A stretch of 39,677 bases of DNA, taken from NCBI GenBank assembly GCA_963738835.1, contig CAVTYH010000008.1, positions 1 to 39,677 on the forward strand, written 5' to 3'. Each line of letters opens with the position of its first letter. Position 1 is the first letter of the stretch. Of the stretch, positions 8,726 through 16,704 are shown piece by piece. The DNA is from CAVTYH01 sp963738835. GTDB lineage: Bacteria; Planctomycetota; Planctomycetia; Pirellulales; JADZDJ01. The position numbers and the translations under genes were made by a program. The notes below the pieces were generated by a model, which was not told the origin of the DNA, did no database searches, and worked only from the letters and a program-made list of their open reading frames with translations.

Positions 8726-10099
8726 ATGGCCGAGTCCAAATTGCTTGCGACATGCCGAAATCTACGGATACACATTGCGGCGCAAGCCTTGATGATCGCG
8801 ACTCTTGACGCGGTAAGCGGTTGGGTTTCGGTAGCGTTGGCTGCTGATTGGCCGCAGTGGCAAGGCTCTGACCGCAATGCCATCTCCTCCGAGCATGGGT
8901 TACTCCAGGAATGGCCGGCAAGTGGCCCGCCATTAGTTCGCAAGATTAGAGGGCTTGGCGGCGGCGACGGCACGCCTTCAATTGCAAATGGGCGTATTTT
9001 CGGCATGGGACATCGTGACAGCAAAGAAGTTGTGTGGGCGCTTTCAGAAACCGATGGCCAAGAACTCTGGGCGACGACTTTGGGTGCCGCCGTTAACCAG
9101 AATTGGCCGCAATCTAAAGAGGGGCCAGGATGCACGCCAACCGTCGACGAAGATCGGCTCTATGTTCTCGGCATGGGCGGAAACTTGGCTTGCTTGCAAG
9201 TTGCTGACGGCAAAGTCATTTGGCAAAAGAACCTCACCAAGGATTTTGGCGGGCGCGTTCCTACCTGGAGTTACCGCGAATCGCCGCTTGTGGATGGAGA
9301 GAAGATTATCTGCACACCGGGTGCTCAAGATGCGATGTTCGTGGCACTCAATAAGATGACCGGCGAGCTCATCTGGAAGAGCAAGCTGCCAGATCGTATT
9401 GGTCAAGGATCCAGTGGAGGTGAAGGTCGGGGCCGTGGAGGCGGTCGTGGTGGTACTGCCTATGCTTCGGCGATCGCCATTGATGTTGATGGGCAACGGC
9501 AGTACGTACAGGTTACTGCAACGGCACTAGTCGGGATTGCGGCCTCTGACGGTAGATTCCTTTGGCGCTACGACAAAGCTGCCAATGGCAATGGCATTAA
9601 CTGTACGACGCCACTTTTTGTCGACGGCATGGTGTTCGCAGCGTCGGCCTATGGGGCTGGCGGAGGTTTGGTGAAGCTTAGTAAGGATGACAATGGATCA
9701 ACCAAAGCCGAGGAAGTCTGGTTTTCCAAGCGGATGCAAAACCATCATGGCGGAATTGTCGTTTTTGACGGCTGCCTATATGGCGCCAACGGCGGCCTTG
9801 AGGGTGGAGCTCTTATTTGTCTGGACCTTAAGACCGGCGAAGTCCTCTGGGATGAGCGCAGCACGCGCCGAGCTCCCAAGGGCTCGATTGCGCTCGCGGA
9901 TGGCCGACTTTATTACCGCACGGAGGACGGCACGCTCCTGTTAATTGAGCCGAGTCGAAAAGAGTACATCGAGCGTGGCCGCGTCGAACAGCCAGACCGC
10001 AGCAGCTCACCGGCTTGGTCGCATCCGGTAATTGCAAACGGCAAGCTTTACGTGCGAGATCAGGACGTGTTGTTTTGCTACGACATCAAGGCGAAATAA
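8726..10099 (+). CDS. Secreted PQQ-like beta-propeller protein
   Basis: An N-terminal hydrophobic stretch ends in SVALA/ADWPQWQG, a typical cleavage site followed by the WPxWxG opening of exported planctomycete propeller proteins. Blade repeats follow, each with a variant of the tryptophan-docking pattern: ALSETDGQELWATTLG, CLQVADGKVIWQKNL, ALNKMTGELIWKSKLP, GIAASDGRFLWRYD, CLDLKTGEVLWDERS. Length is 457 residues. A Gly/Arg-rich insert (GEGRGRGGGRGG, near 235) is unusual. These proteins are either scaffolds resembling BamB or, with partner domains, quinoprotein dehydrogenases; I see no dehydrogenase-specific disulfide or haem motif, so no enzymatic role is claimed. Probably periplasmic. Confidence 0.88.
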   Translation: MAESKLLATCRNLRIHIAAQALMIATLDAVSGWVSVALAADWPQWQGSDRNAISSEHGLLQEWPASGPPLVRKIRGLGGGDGTPSIANGRIFGMGHRDSKEVVWALSETDGQELWATTLGAAVNQNWPQSKEGPGCTPTVDEDRLYVLGMGGNLACLQVADGKVIWQKNLTKDFGGRVPTWSYRESPLVDGEKIICTPGAQDAMFVALNKMTGELIWKSKLPDRIGQGSSGGEGRGRGGGRGGTAYASAIAIDVDGQRQYVQVTATALVGIAASDGRFLWRYDKAANGNGINCTTPLFVDGMVFAASAYGAGGGLVKLSKDDNGSTKAEEVWFSKRMQNHHGGIVVFDGCLYGANGGLEGGALICLDLKTGEVLWDERSTRRAPKGSIALADGRLYYRTEDGTLLLIEPSRKEYIERGRVEQPDRSSSPAWSHPVIANGKLYVRDQDVLFCYDIKAK

Positions 10100-10814
10100 T
10101 CGCGCAGCAAAAAGGGGAGCAAAAAGGGGCCAGAACGATTTTAGCCGGAGTCGTTCACTCGTCCCGACTGGCCTAAAGCATACATTGACAAATGTGCATA
10201 TACATGCTAACTTACGGGAATGCTTGCGCCTGCCCAATCGAGTCCGCCGCGAATCGTCCTGCGCCGATCGTCCGTCTTGCGCCAACCGTTTGCCCTTTCC
10301 CACGGCTGACCGGCCGGCGACCCAAGACGTGGGCACAAAAAGCGCAAGGCACCCTCACTCCAGCCCTCTCCCCCAGGGCGATGGAGCAGGACGAACTTGC
10401 CGCCATCGTCTTGATGGCCGGTTTTTCACCCTTTTCCACCGTTTTCGCCCGTTTCCCACGGTTTCCTGCCGTTTTCACGGTTTCTCCCGTTTTCCAGCTT
10501 TTTCTTTCATCGCGCACTTCGATCCCAACACCAGCTACAGCTACGACGCCAATGGCAACCGCACCCACGCCGGCGGCACGGGCTACACGGTGACCACCGG
10601 CAACCGGGTTACCGGCGATGGGACGTACGACGACGCCTATGACAATGTGGGGACGGTCGCCGCTCGGAACTCACCCCTTCGTCCGTCGCACTCTGAACGT
10701 CGCCGGAAAACGTGGCCCCTGCAAAAAGCGGATTTCAAACTGATTCGCGACCTTTTTTTGAGACGGATTGACGTTTCGCTTTCCACCGCGTTCAATGCCA
10801 GTAGAGGATGCACG
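10100..10814. other. Gene-free stretch with repeat remnants upstream of pyrG
   Basis: Just after the propeller gene, two AAAAAGGGG units and CCAGAACGATTTTA (about 10108-10143) form a one-ended remnant of the GGGTCAGAAC repeat. At 10346-10385 lies a CCCTCACTCCAGCCCTCTCC-type motif, common as a dispersed repeat. At 10430-10505 is a degenerate array of CCGTTTTC/CGTTTCCCACGG units. An RHS fragment is listed separately. The long frame running from 10032 into pyrG across this stretch is not believable as one protein. Confidence 0.55.
10519..10655 (+). pseudogene. RHS/YD-repeat fragment
   Basis: The frame reads TSYSYDANGNRTHAGGTGY and then TVTTGNRVTGDGTYDDAYDN, two adjacent YD-type repeats as in RHS and wall-associated toxin-delivery proteins. 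There is no start, no further repeats and no tip domain, and the frame runs on into pyrG by chance. It is a relic of a larger RHS gene or a piece carried in by rearrangement. Confidence 0.6.
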
Positions 10815-10847
10815 ATGCAAACGAACCTCGGGCCCGTGGAGCGCAGT

Positions 10848-12476
10848 ATGACCAAGCACATTTTCGTTACCGGCGGCGTTGTGAGTTCGCTCGGCAAAGG
10901 GCTGACCAGTGCCAGCGTAGGTCTGTTGCTGGAAAGCCGCGGATTGCGCGTGCGGCTGCAAAAGCTCGATCCGTACATCAACGTCGATCCGGGCACGATG
11001 AGCCCTTACCAGCACGGCGAAGTATATGTGCTCGACGATGGCAGTGAGACCGATCTCGATCTAGGGCACTACGAACGCTTCACTCACAGCCCGCTGACAC
11101 GCGACTCGAATTACACCACCGGGCAAATCTACCTGAGCGTGATCAACAAGGAACGTCGCGGCGAGTTTCTCGGCAAAACCGTGCAGGTCATTCCGCATAT
11201 CACGAACGAAATCAAGAGCGTCATCCAGAAGCTCGCAAGTGGCGATGCCGACGTCGTGATCACCGAAATTGGCGGCACGGTGGGGGATATCGAAAGTCAG
11301 CCATTCTTGGAAGCCATCCGCCAGTTCTCGCTCGATGTGGGCAAAGAAAACTGCCTTTACATTCATCTCACGCTCGTGCCATATTTGAAGGCCGCGGGCG
11401 AGCTGAAGACCAAGCCTACGCAACATTCGGTTGGGCTGCTGCGGCAGATCGGTATTCAGCCTGACGTGCTGATTTGCCGGACCGAGCGCTCGATGTCGCG
11501 GGAAGATCGCGAAAAGATCGCACTGTTTTGTAACGTGCCGACCGATGCGGTGATCGAAGAAAAGGACAAAGATTTTTCAATCTACGAAGTGCCCCTGAGC
11601 CTGCAAGAAAACAAGCTTGACGATCTGATTTGCCGCCGGCTCGGGTTGAACACCCCGGCCGCCGACATGGAAGACTGGCGAGATCTCTTGTTTCGGTTGC
11701 GGAATCCGGAGCACGAGGTTTCGATCGCCGTGGTGGGCAAATACGCCGAGCATCGCGATGCTTATAAATCGATTTACGAAGCACTCGATCACGCCGGCAT
11801 CCATAACCAGGCTCAAGTCCGAATTCAAAGCATTCAAAGCGAACTGATCGAACAAGACGGGCCGGAGCGGCTGCTGTCGGGTTTCGATGGCGTGCTGGTG
11901 CCAGGCGGTTTCGGCGAACGCGGCATCGAAGGCAAAGTCGAAGCCATTCGGTTCGCCCGAGAGCGCGGCATTCCTTTTTTTGGAATTTGCCTAGGAATGC
12001 AGTGCGCGGTTATTGAGTTCGGCCGCAACGTCGTTGGTTTGAACGGCGCGCACTCGACCGAATTCAACAAAGACACGCCGCATCCGGTCATCTGCCTGCT
12101 CGATGAGCAGAAGACGATCACCGACAAAGGCGGCACGATGCGGCTGGGAGCCCAAGAAGCGCGACTTGAGCCATCCAGCAAGGCCGCTCAGTGCTACGGC
12201 AGCGAGATCATTTTCGAGCGGCATCGTCATCGCTACGAATTCAATAACGCTTACCGATCGCAGTTTGAAGCTCACGGAATGCTGATCGCCGCTTCGAGTC
12301 CTGATCGCTCGCTGGTGGAAATCATCGAATTGCCGGAACACCCGTGGTTTGTGGCCGTGCAGTTCCATCCGGAATTCAAGAGCAGGCCAACCGAAGCGCA
12401 ACCGCTGTTTGCCGGCTTTATTGGTGCCGCGGTGGAAAAACATTCCACCGGACAGTGGACGACAGCCGGCGGTTGA
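10848..12476 (+). CDS. pyrG: CTP synthase
   Basis: Glutamine-dependent CTP synthase converts UTP to CTP in the cytosol. It begins MTKHIFVTGGVVSSLGKG, the P-loop-containing family start, followed by LQKLDPYINVDPGTMSPYQH. The C-terminal class I amidotransferase domain has the Cys nucleophile in FGICLGMQCAVIEF (about residue 380) and the His/Glu pair in AVQFHPEFKSRP. Length is 542 residues, normal for the family. An in-frame ATG at 10815 has the stronger AGAGGA site (10803-10808) and would add 11 residues, while the ATG at 10848 follows GGAG at 10838-10841. I chose 10848 by family convention. The CTP product feeds KdsB among others. Confidence 0.96.
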   Translation: MTKHIFVTGGVVSSLGKGLTSASVGLLLESRGLRVRLQKLDPYINVDPGTMSPYQHGEVYVLDDGSETDLDLGHYERFTHSPLTRDSNYTTGQIYLSVINKERRGEFLGKTVQVIPHITNEIKSVIQKLASGDADVVITEIGGTVGDIESQPFLEAIRQFSLDVGKENCLYIHLTLVPYLKAAGELKTKPTQHSVGLLRQIGIQPDVLICRTERSMSREDREKIALFCNVPTDAVIEEKDKDFSIYEVPLSLQENKLDDLICRRLGLNTPAADMEDWRDLLFRLRNPEHEVSIAVVGKYAEHRDAYKSIYEALDHAGIHNQAQVRIQSIQSELIEQDGPERLLSGFDGVLVPGGFGERGIEGKVEAIRFARERGIPFFGICLGMQCAVIEFGRNVVGLNGAHSTEFNKDTPHPVICLLDEQKTITDKGGTMRLGAQEARLEPSSKAAQCYGSEIIFERHRHRYEFNNAYRSQFEAHGMLIAASSPDRSLVEIIELPEHPWFVAVQFHPEFKSRPTEAQPLFAGFIGAAVEKHSTGQWTTAGG

Positions 12477-12539
12477 TGTCAGCCGCTGGCGGCTGAGCGG
12501 CCGCAGCAATATCTCACCGAATCGACAATCAATTTCGCC

Positions 12540-12977
12540 ATGCAAGACGAAGCCGAAAAATCCAAAATCATCGTCGACGAAGATTGGAAGGCCCAAGTCG
12601 AGGCCGACAAAGAAAAATCGCGCCGCGCCACCGACAAGCCCGCAACGACTCAATCGGCTACATCTTCTTCCTCTGCCGAACCTTCCGAGGAACATCTTCC
12701 ACCAGCATCGCTCCCGTTCCTGCTGACTACGCTGGCCACGCAAACGATGATTGCGCTCGGCCAAATTCCCAATCCGATCACCGGGAAAATCGACCTTCGC
12801 TTGCTTCAAGCCAAACACTACATCGATACGCTGGGCATGCTGGAGCAAAAAACCACCGGCAACCGCACCGCAGAAGAATCGGCCCTGCTCGACGAACTGC
12901 TGCACCAGCTGCGCATGGCGTATGTGATGATGCAAACGAGCGCAACGCCGTCTGCTGGTCAGCCCGCTGTCCAATAA
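12540..12977 (+). CDS. DUF1844 family protein
   Basis: The 145-residue product has a charged, low-complexity N-terminal third (Lys/Glu/Ser/Thr). A conserved helical C-terminal region follows: SLPFLLTTLATQTMIALGQI, NPITGKIDLRLLQAKHYIDTLGMLEQKTTGN and ESALLDELLHQLRMAYVMM. This is the DUF1844 pattern seen widely in planctomycetes, without a known function. It starts 63 nt after the pyrG stop on the same strand and is probably co-transcribed. Its end overlaps the end of the convergent membrane protein gene by about 19 nt. Confidence 0.88.
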   Translation: MQDEAEKSKIIVDEDWKAQVEADKEKSRRATDKPATTQSATSSSSAEPSEEHLPPASLPFLLTTLATQTMIALGQIPNPITGKIDLRLLQAKHYIDTLGMLEQKTTGNRTAEESALLDELLHQLRMAYVMMQTSATPSAGQPAVQ

Positions 12978-13876
12978 TGCACAATCTGTCGGTGAATCTC
13001 GCCGATCGGGCTGTCGTACAAGTCCATGACATGGATCTGGGCGCCTTCTACCCGCATTTCGATCCGACGTCGGCCCGCTGACCCGCGGTCCTTCAGTTTT
13101 ACATCGCGGAGTTCCTTCCAACGCAATTCGCCTTGGAGATCACCTTGCACGAGCGCCAATCCGGCTGGACCAATCACCAAACTCGATTCGCGCCAATGCT
13201 TCACACCTCGGCCAACCGCCACTAAGGAACCACGTAACAGAAACCCCAGCAGTGCAAACAGGGCCAAGAGCATTCCGGCCCCTGCCCAGCCTCCTTCCTG
13301 TAACAACGCCGCGGAAATGCACCACAGCACGACGGTAATCACAAGCGCCAAACCAACAAATTTACTGCGGCGGCCTTCGCTTTCATAACCACTGCTGCGT
13401 GCGTTATGAGCCCATACACGATCCAAGCCGAAGGTGTGCAGTTGGATATGGAAATAAGCGCGGATGGATGCATTGACTTCAGGCAGCGGCTGCGGCGGCT
13501 GCATCTTGCACAGAAACCCGTACAGATCGTAGAGCGACACTCCCAATGTCCGCGGTATTCGTAACACTCCTCGCTCATGGGTGACATAGATTGCCCGTGC
13601 GTCCCGGCCCCCGAACCACAATCGCCTGATATCACGATAAGGAATTGTCAGATTGTGCGAATGTATGACAAGTTCGCTCGGCGTAACTTCGGCGTGAAAT
13701 TCCGGTGGCTGCGAAAACAAAAACGCCAGACCGATTGATGCCGGCAAGATTGCGAAAACCGCCCAACCGACTTAATGTGTGGCGAATGCAATCCCGACGC
13801 ACATGGCGGCCACAAGCAGCCACCAGACCGTACCAGTAAAGAACGGATTACGCACTTCGATCGTCTTGCCAATCAT
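12959..13876 (-). CDS. PH-like membrane protein, third gene of coupled operon (in-frame stop at codon 35)
   Basis: Translation from the ATG at 13876-13874 gives MIGKTIEVRNPFFTGTVWWL and a first TM, meets a TAA at 13774-13772, then resumes in the same frame as VGWAVFAILPASIGLAFLF, a second TM. The ATG overlaps the TGA of the CPBP gene as ATGA, supporting this start over the internal ATG at 13747. After the TM pair come about 90 residues of strand-rich sequence (ELVIHSHNLTIPYRDIRRLW) resembling bacterial PH-type domains, two more TMs (ALVITVVLWCISAALL; GMLLALFALLGFLL) and a second strand-rich segment (SLVIGPAGLALVQGDLQGEL). The stop may be a sequencing error or real truncation. Function unknown. 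Confidence 0.65.
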
Positions 13877-14835
13877 CGGGCGTTCTCAAGATACAGAACT
13901 ACCGCGTTGTGCAGCGAGTGCAACAGCATCGGCAGTAAAATGCTTCCGCTCATCACCCGTACGAAACCAAGTCCTGCGCCGACAACCGTGAGAATCGGAA
14001 TGCTCAAGAGCACGCTGCTGTGAGCCATGCCAAACATGACGGACGAGACGCAAATGGCGCCACCGATGCCCATCACGCGAGTCAGCGTTCCCAGTGCGAT
14101 GAATCGAAAGAACAGTTCCTCAACAATCGCGGGTTGAATACAAACCGTTACAATCGCCCAGCCGATTGGTAAACCGATTTTCGACCTGGCCCATTCCGGA
14201 AATTGCAGATAACTTTCCAGCGCTGTATGGTAGGCAAAATTCAGCCCCAGTACGACGCCCAAAACCAGCGGCCCGGTGAGCCAGCCGATCCGTCGATAGA
14301 ATGGGTCGCTCGGACCCACGGGCGGAGGCCACGGAACCTTGAATAGTGCAACAAAAACGATGATGGCATCCAGCGATTCGACAAAGATCATCACCGGCAA
14401 CATTCGTTCTGCGATCTCCTTGTCCGAAAGATGCTCCACATGCATCGCCTGGCCAATCCAATGGCCGACCAAATTGGTCGACAGCATCAAAACGTAAAAA
14501 ATCAACAATCGGGTAACGGCGACGTTAGAAGCTGCCGGTAACCGCAGAGCATCACTGGTGTGCAAACATGGAACTTCACCCCAGTTGCTTACCGCGCCAG
14601 TTCCTGAGAGTCGTGCATCGCAAAACGGACAGCGCTGCAAAGCGGCCGGCACTTCCTTACCACAGCGATTACATGTAATGAGCGGAAGTGGCGGCGGGAC
14701 CGGCTGATTGGGTGTCAGCTCAACTGAATTGCAGTCGCCAAATTCTAGGTCGCTTCCACCTGCCGATTGCGCACTAGCAACGTCCTGGGCGTGCAACGCA
14801 TTATCGCGATCCGGCGGGTTCGAGCCCGAACTCAT
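13873..14835 (-). CDS. Zinc-ribbon CPBP family intramembrane protease
   Basis: CPBP (Abi/CAAX protease, Rce1-like) proteins are multi-TM metalloproteases. The motifs are present: EELFFRF (E239, E240, R244), FGMAH (H272) and LLHSLHNAV (H306, N310). Ahead of the membrane domain, CNRCGK and CPFCDARL (Cys55, 58, 69, 72) form a treble-clef-type zinc ribbon. The ATG at 14835 overlaps the preceding gene's TGA as ATGA, giving 320 residues; a longer frame to 14946 overlaps the neighbour and is rejected. Bacterial CPBP proteins act in bacteriocin immunity, peptide maturation or envelope stress; the target here is unknown. Its tight coupling to two membrane proteins suggests a joint role. Confidence 0.88.
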   Translation of the reverse strand: MSSGSNPPDRDNALHAQDVASAQSAGGSDLEFGDCNSVELTPNQPVPPPLPLITCNRCGKEVPAALQRCPFCDARLSGTGAVSNWGEVPCLHTSDALRLPAASNVAVTRLLIFYVLMLSTNLVGHWIGQAMHVEHLSDKEIAERMLPVMIFVESLDAIIVFVALFKVPWPPPVGPSDPFYRRIGWLTGPLVLGVVLGLNFAYHTALESYLQFPEWARSKIGLPIGWAIVTVCIQPAIVEELFFRFIALGTLTRVMGIGGAICVSSVMFGMAHSSVLLSIPILTVVGAGLGFVRVMSGSILLPMLLHSLHNAVVLYLENAR

Positions 14836-15458
14836 CCGCTGAACCCCGTAAAGGCGTCTTGCTGGACATTGAGTTCTTTCTGGTAAGCAATTGCAGCCTG
14901 CACGGCCTTTGCCAGTCCAATGACGATGATCAATTTCAGCCACCAACCTTGGACCAGCGATTCGGGCGAAGCAATCGCGCCTGCAATCTGCAATCCAACG
15001 TAGATGACCAAGCTTGTAACTGTAACCGGCACTGGAAACATTTTGACAATAAACCCAAAGGCCGTGAACAATGCACCAACGCCAAGAATGAGGGCGGAAA
15101 CAAGTCTAATGCCGCGTTCCTGCAATAGCTGAGCCTCTGCAACTTTAGCGGGGTCCACAACCATTCCTTGACGTTGCGACGCTTTAATCTCATCGTCGAT
15201 TGCCGATTTTGCAATCGTGGGCGACAAACCAAATAAGATTCCACCGATGACGAGATGGAGCCCGCCCACCAGCAACAGGATTAGCCTCGCCGATTTGATC
15301 TGCTTCATTCGCGCCGATTGCGCGAGGCTCGATCCCAGCCCGCCTCCACTGGCGAGCAACGGAAGGGGAGTCATGGACAAAGGCTGTTGCCAGCCGGCCG
15401 GTAACGGAGGCGGAGTGGGGAGGGGTTTTGAGAATGGATTGAGCGGGTCGGACGACAT
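14832..15458 (-). CDS. Four-TM membrane protein, first gene of coupled operon
   Basis: The 208-residue product has a Pro-rich N-terminus (NPFSKPLPTPPPLPAGWQQP) and about four membrane segments: ARLILLLVGGLHLVIGGILF, LVSALILGVGALFTAFGFIV, VTVTSLVIYVGLQIAGAIA and WLKLIIVIGLAKAVQAAIAY. A charged loop (DDEIKASQRQGMVVDPAKVA) separates the first two. I recognise no catalytic motif. The stop overlaps the CPBP start by ATGA, so it should be translated with it. It is probably an inner-membrane partner of the protease. Confidence 0.75.
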   Translation of the reverse strand: MSSDPLNPFSKPLPTPPPLPAGWQQPLSMTPLPLLASGGGLGSSLAQSARMKQIKSARLILLLVGGLHLVIGGILFGLSPTIAKSAIDDEIKASQRQGMVVDPAKVAEAQLLQERGIRLVSALILGVGALFTAFGFIVKMFPVPVTVTSLVIYVGLQIAGAIASPESLVQGWWLKLIIVIGLAKAVQAAIAYQKELNVQQDAFTGFSG

Positions 15459-15943
15459 GCTGATGCCCCGGCAATGAAGTGAGAAAAGATCAGCGAATGC
15501 GGCGCTTCGTAACTCTGTGCTTGATGGAACCGAGCCCGTCTAATATCCGCTAGGGGGGAGCGAGCGTCAAGCAAATGACTTGCGGATTTGCGGTTGGGCC
15601 AACCGGACGTGGAAGCGAGAGGCTAGACCAACAAGCACGAGATTTGGAGCCCACCAGGGCATTCTTCGCTTGCACGTCGGACTAATGTCGGTCGCAGAAA
15701 AGGGGCCATGCCCGGCTGGAAGGAAAATTGGCGTCCGTGCCAACCGATCCCACTCCCTGGTTGCTTAATTCCCGACCGGGTGACACGGACAGGGTTTTAG
15801 CGGGTTCCCTTTCATACCGGGCATGGCGTTGCGGGCCAAGGCATTGATTTGATTACGGGTGCCACTGGCTCTGTCCTTGCTTTTTCCATCGCCAATCAAA
15901 GCGGCAGCTCTGGCACAGCCAGTGGCACTTAAGCCAACATCGA
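15459..15943. other. Gene-free stretch upstream of the membrane operon and downstream of mraZ
   Basis: No believable gene. The 5' part must contain the operon promoter, which I cannot place with confidence. The frame running through this stretch on the minus strand into mraZ territory (15765-16451) is a shadow of mraZ. The only structure is the inverted repeat at 15859-15928. Confidence 0.4.
15859..15928. repeat. GTGCCACTGGC inverted-repeat element
   Basis: GTGCCACTGGCT (15859-15870) is mirrored by AGCCAGTGGCAC (15917-15928), a perfect 12-bp inverted repeat around a 46-nt interior, 16 nt past the mraZ stop. A compact relative, CACTGGC-gacat-GCCAGTG, lies at 38370-38388. It is probably a dispersed repeat that may also serve as a transcript end. 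Confidence 0.65.
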
Positions 15944-16429
15944 TTAATCCGCCAGTTGGTCGAACATCTGTTGGAACGTCGGCAATTGCGATTCCAGGTG
16001 TGTGCGCCAGGCAACTGGATTCCAAATCTCGACGCACACCGCGGCACCAACCACCATCGCATCGCCGCCGGCCGGCACTTGCAGGAATTCCCGAAAGCCC
16101 TCGGGAATCAGCAGTCGACCACGGCCCGCCAATTGGACTTCCTTGTGCCGAGTGGACAGCAGTCGGCCTAGCGATTGAAGCTCTGCTAGACGGCCATCGA
16201 GCTTGCCGGCCCGAAGTTTCGCCTGCAGAAGTTGCACCGAGGCATCCATTCGCTGCCGCCAGGCTGCGGCAGGCCACAGGCTTAAACAACCGGCTTGTTC
16301 TTTGACCAGTACGAAATCCGTGCCGTGGGAGGCTAACGCATCGGCCAGCTCTTGAGGAATCGAAAGCCGAAATCGCTCGTCGAGCGTGCGGCAAAATTCC
16401 CCCTGCAAAAAATCGTGCGAAGCGGCCAT
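15944..16429 (-). CDS. mraZ: MraZ transcriptional regulator / SpoVT-AbrB-type protein
   Basis: MraZ is a DNA-binding, ring-forming repressor of division and cell-wall (dcw) operons. Both AbrB-like half domains are visible: EFCRTLDERFRLSIPQELAD near the N-terminus, and LAGRGRLLIPEGFREFLQ near residue 105, each with the characteristic D/G-R-x-R-L-x-I-P core. Length 161 fits the family (about 145-160). Normally mraZ heads the dcw cluster next to mraW (rsmH); here it sits alone 275 nt downstream of uvrC, with a repeat after it and no rsmH, ftsL or pbp gene nearby. Scattered dcw genes are typical of planctomycetes. No strong ribosome binding site is seen. Confidence 0.9.
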   Translation of the reverse strand: MAASHDFLQGEFCRTLDERFRLSIPQELADALASHGTDFVLVKEQAGCLSLWPAAAWRQRMDASVQLLQAKLRAGKLDGRLAELQSLGRLLSTRHKEVQLAGRGRLLIPEGFREFLQVPAGGDAMVVGAAVCVEIWNPVAWRTHLESQLPTFQQMFDQLAD

Positions 16430-16486
16430 CAGTAATCAAAACCTGTACCATGGTCCGAGCACGAATCCGTTCACAATATTAATCGT

Positions 16487-16543
16487 AATGGGCTAATTTC
16501 CCGTTTTAATCGCAGTATTTCGCAATAAATGGGGCAATTTCCC
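16487..16543. promoter_or_regulatory. Candidate MraZ operator (two direct repeats)
   Basis: AATGGGCTAATTTCCC (16487-16502) and AATGGGGCAATTTCCC (16528-16543) lie 41 bp apart, 58-114 bp upstream of mraZ. Each contains a TGGG core, and further TGGGA cores occur on the minus strand near 16540-16556. Known MraZ sites are TGGGN boxes repeated every 10 bp; the spacing here differs, so autoregulation is only a suggestion. Confidence 0.3.
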
Positions 16544-16704
16544 ACGCGAGTTCCCAGTCTAGCAATGTCTGTAGACCTTGCAAGACCCAGTTAGAAAAAA
16601 GTCTTCCCGATGCAATTCCCAGGAAAAATCTGGCCGCAAATAAACGCGGATGAACGCCAATTCGGCCCAGAGAAAAACTTATTTACGGAAATCTGTAAGC
16701 GTCG

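Noticed and set aside
10032..10847. Long frame joining the end of the PQQ gene, the RHS fragment and pyrG into one 814-residue protein
   Set aside because: The first 270 residues have no coherent family and cross the PQQ gene's stop region and repeats; pyrG has its own start and ribosome binding sites.
11991..13121. 376-residue minus-strand frame opposite pyrG and DUF1844
   Set aside because: No family pattern; antisense of two well-supported genes.
15765..16451. 228-residue minus-strand frame overlapping mraZ
   Set aside because: Arg/Ala-rich sequence with no motif; mraZ in the other frame has both AbrB-like half domains.
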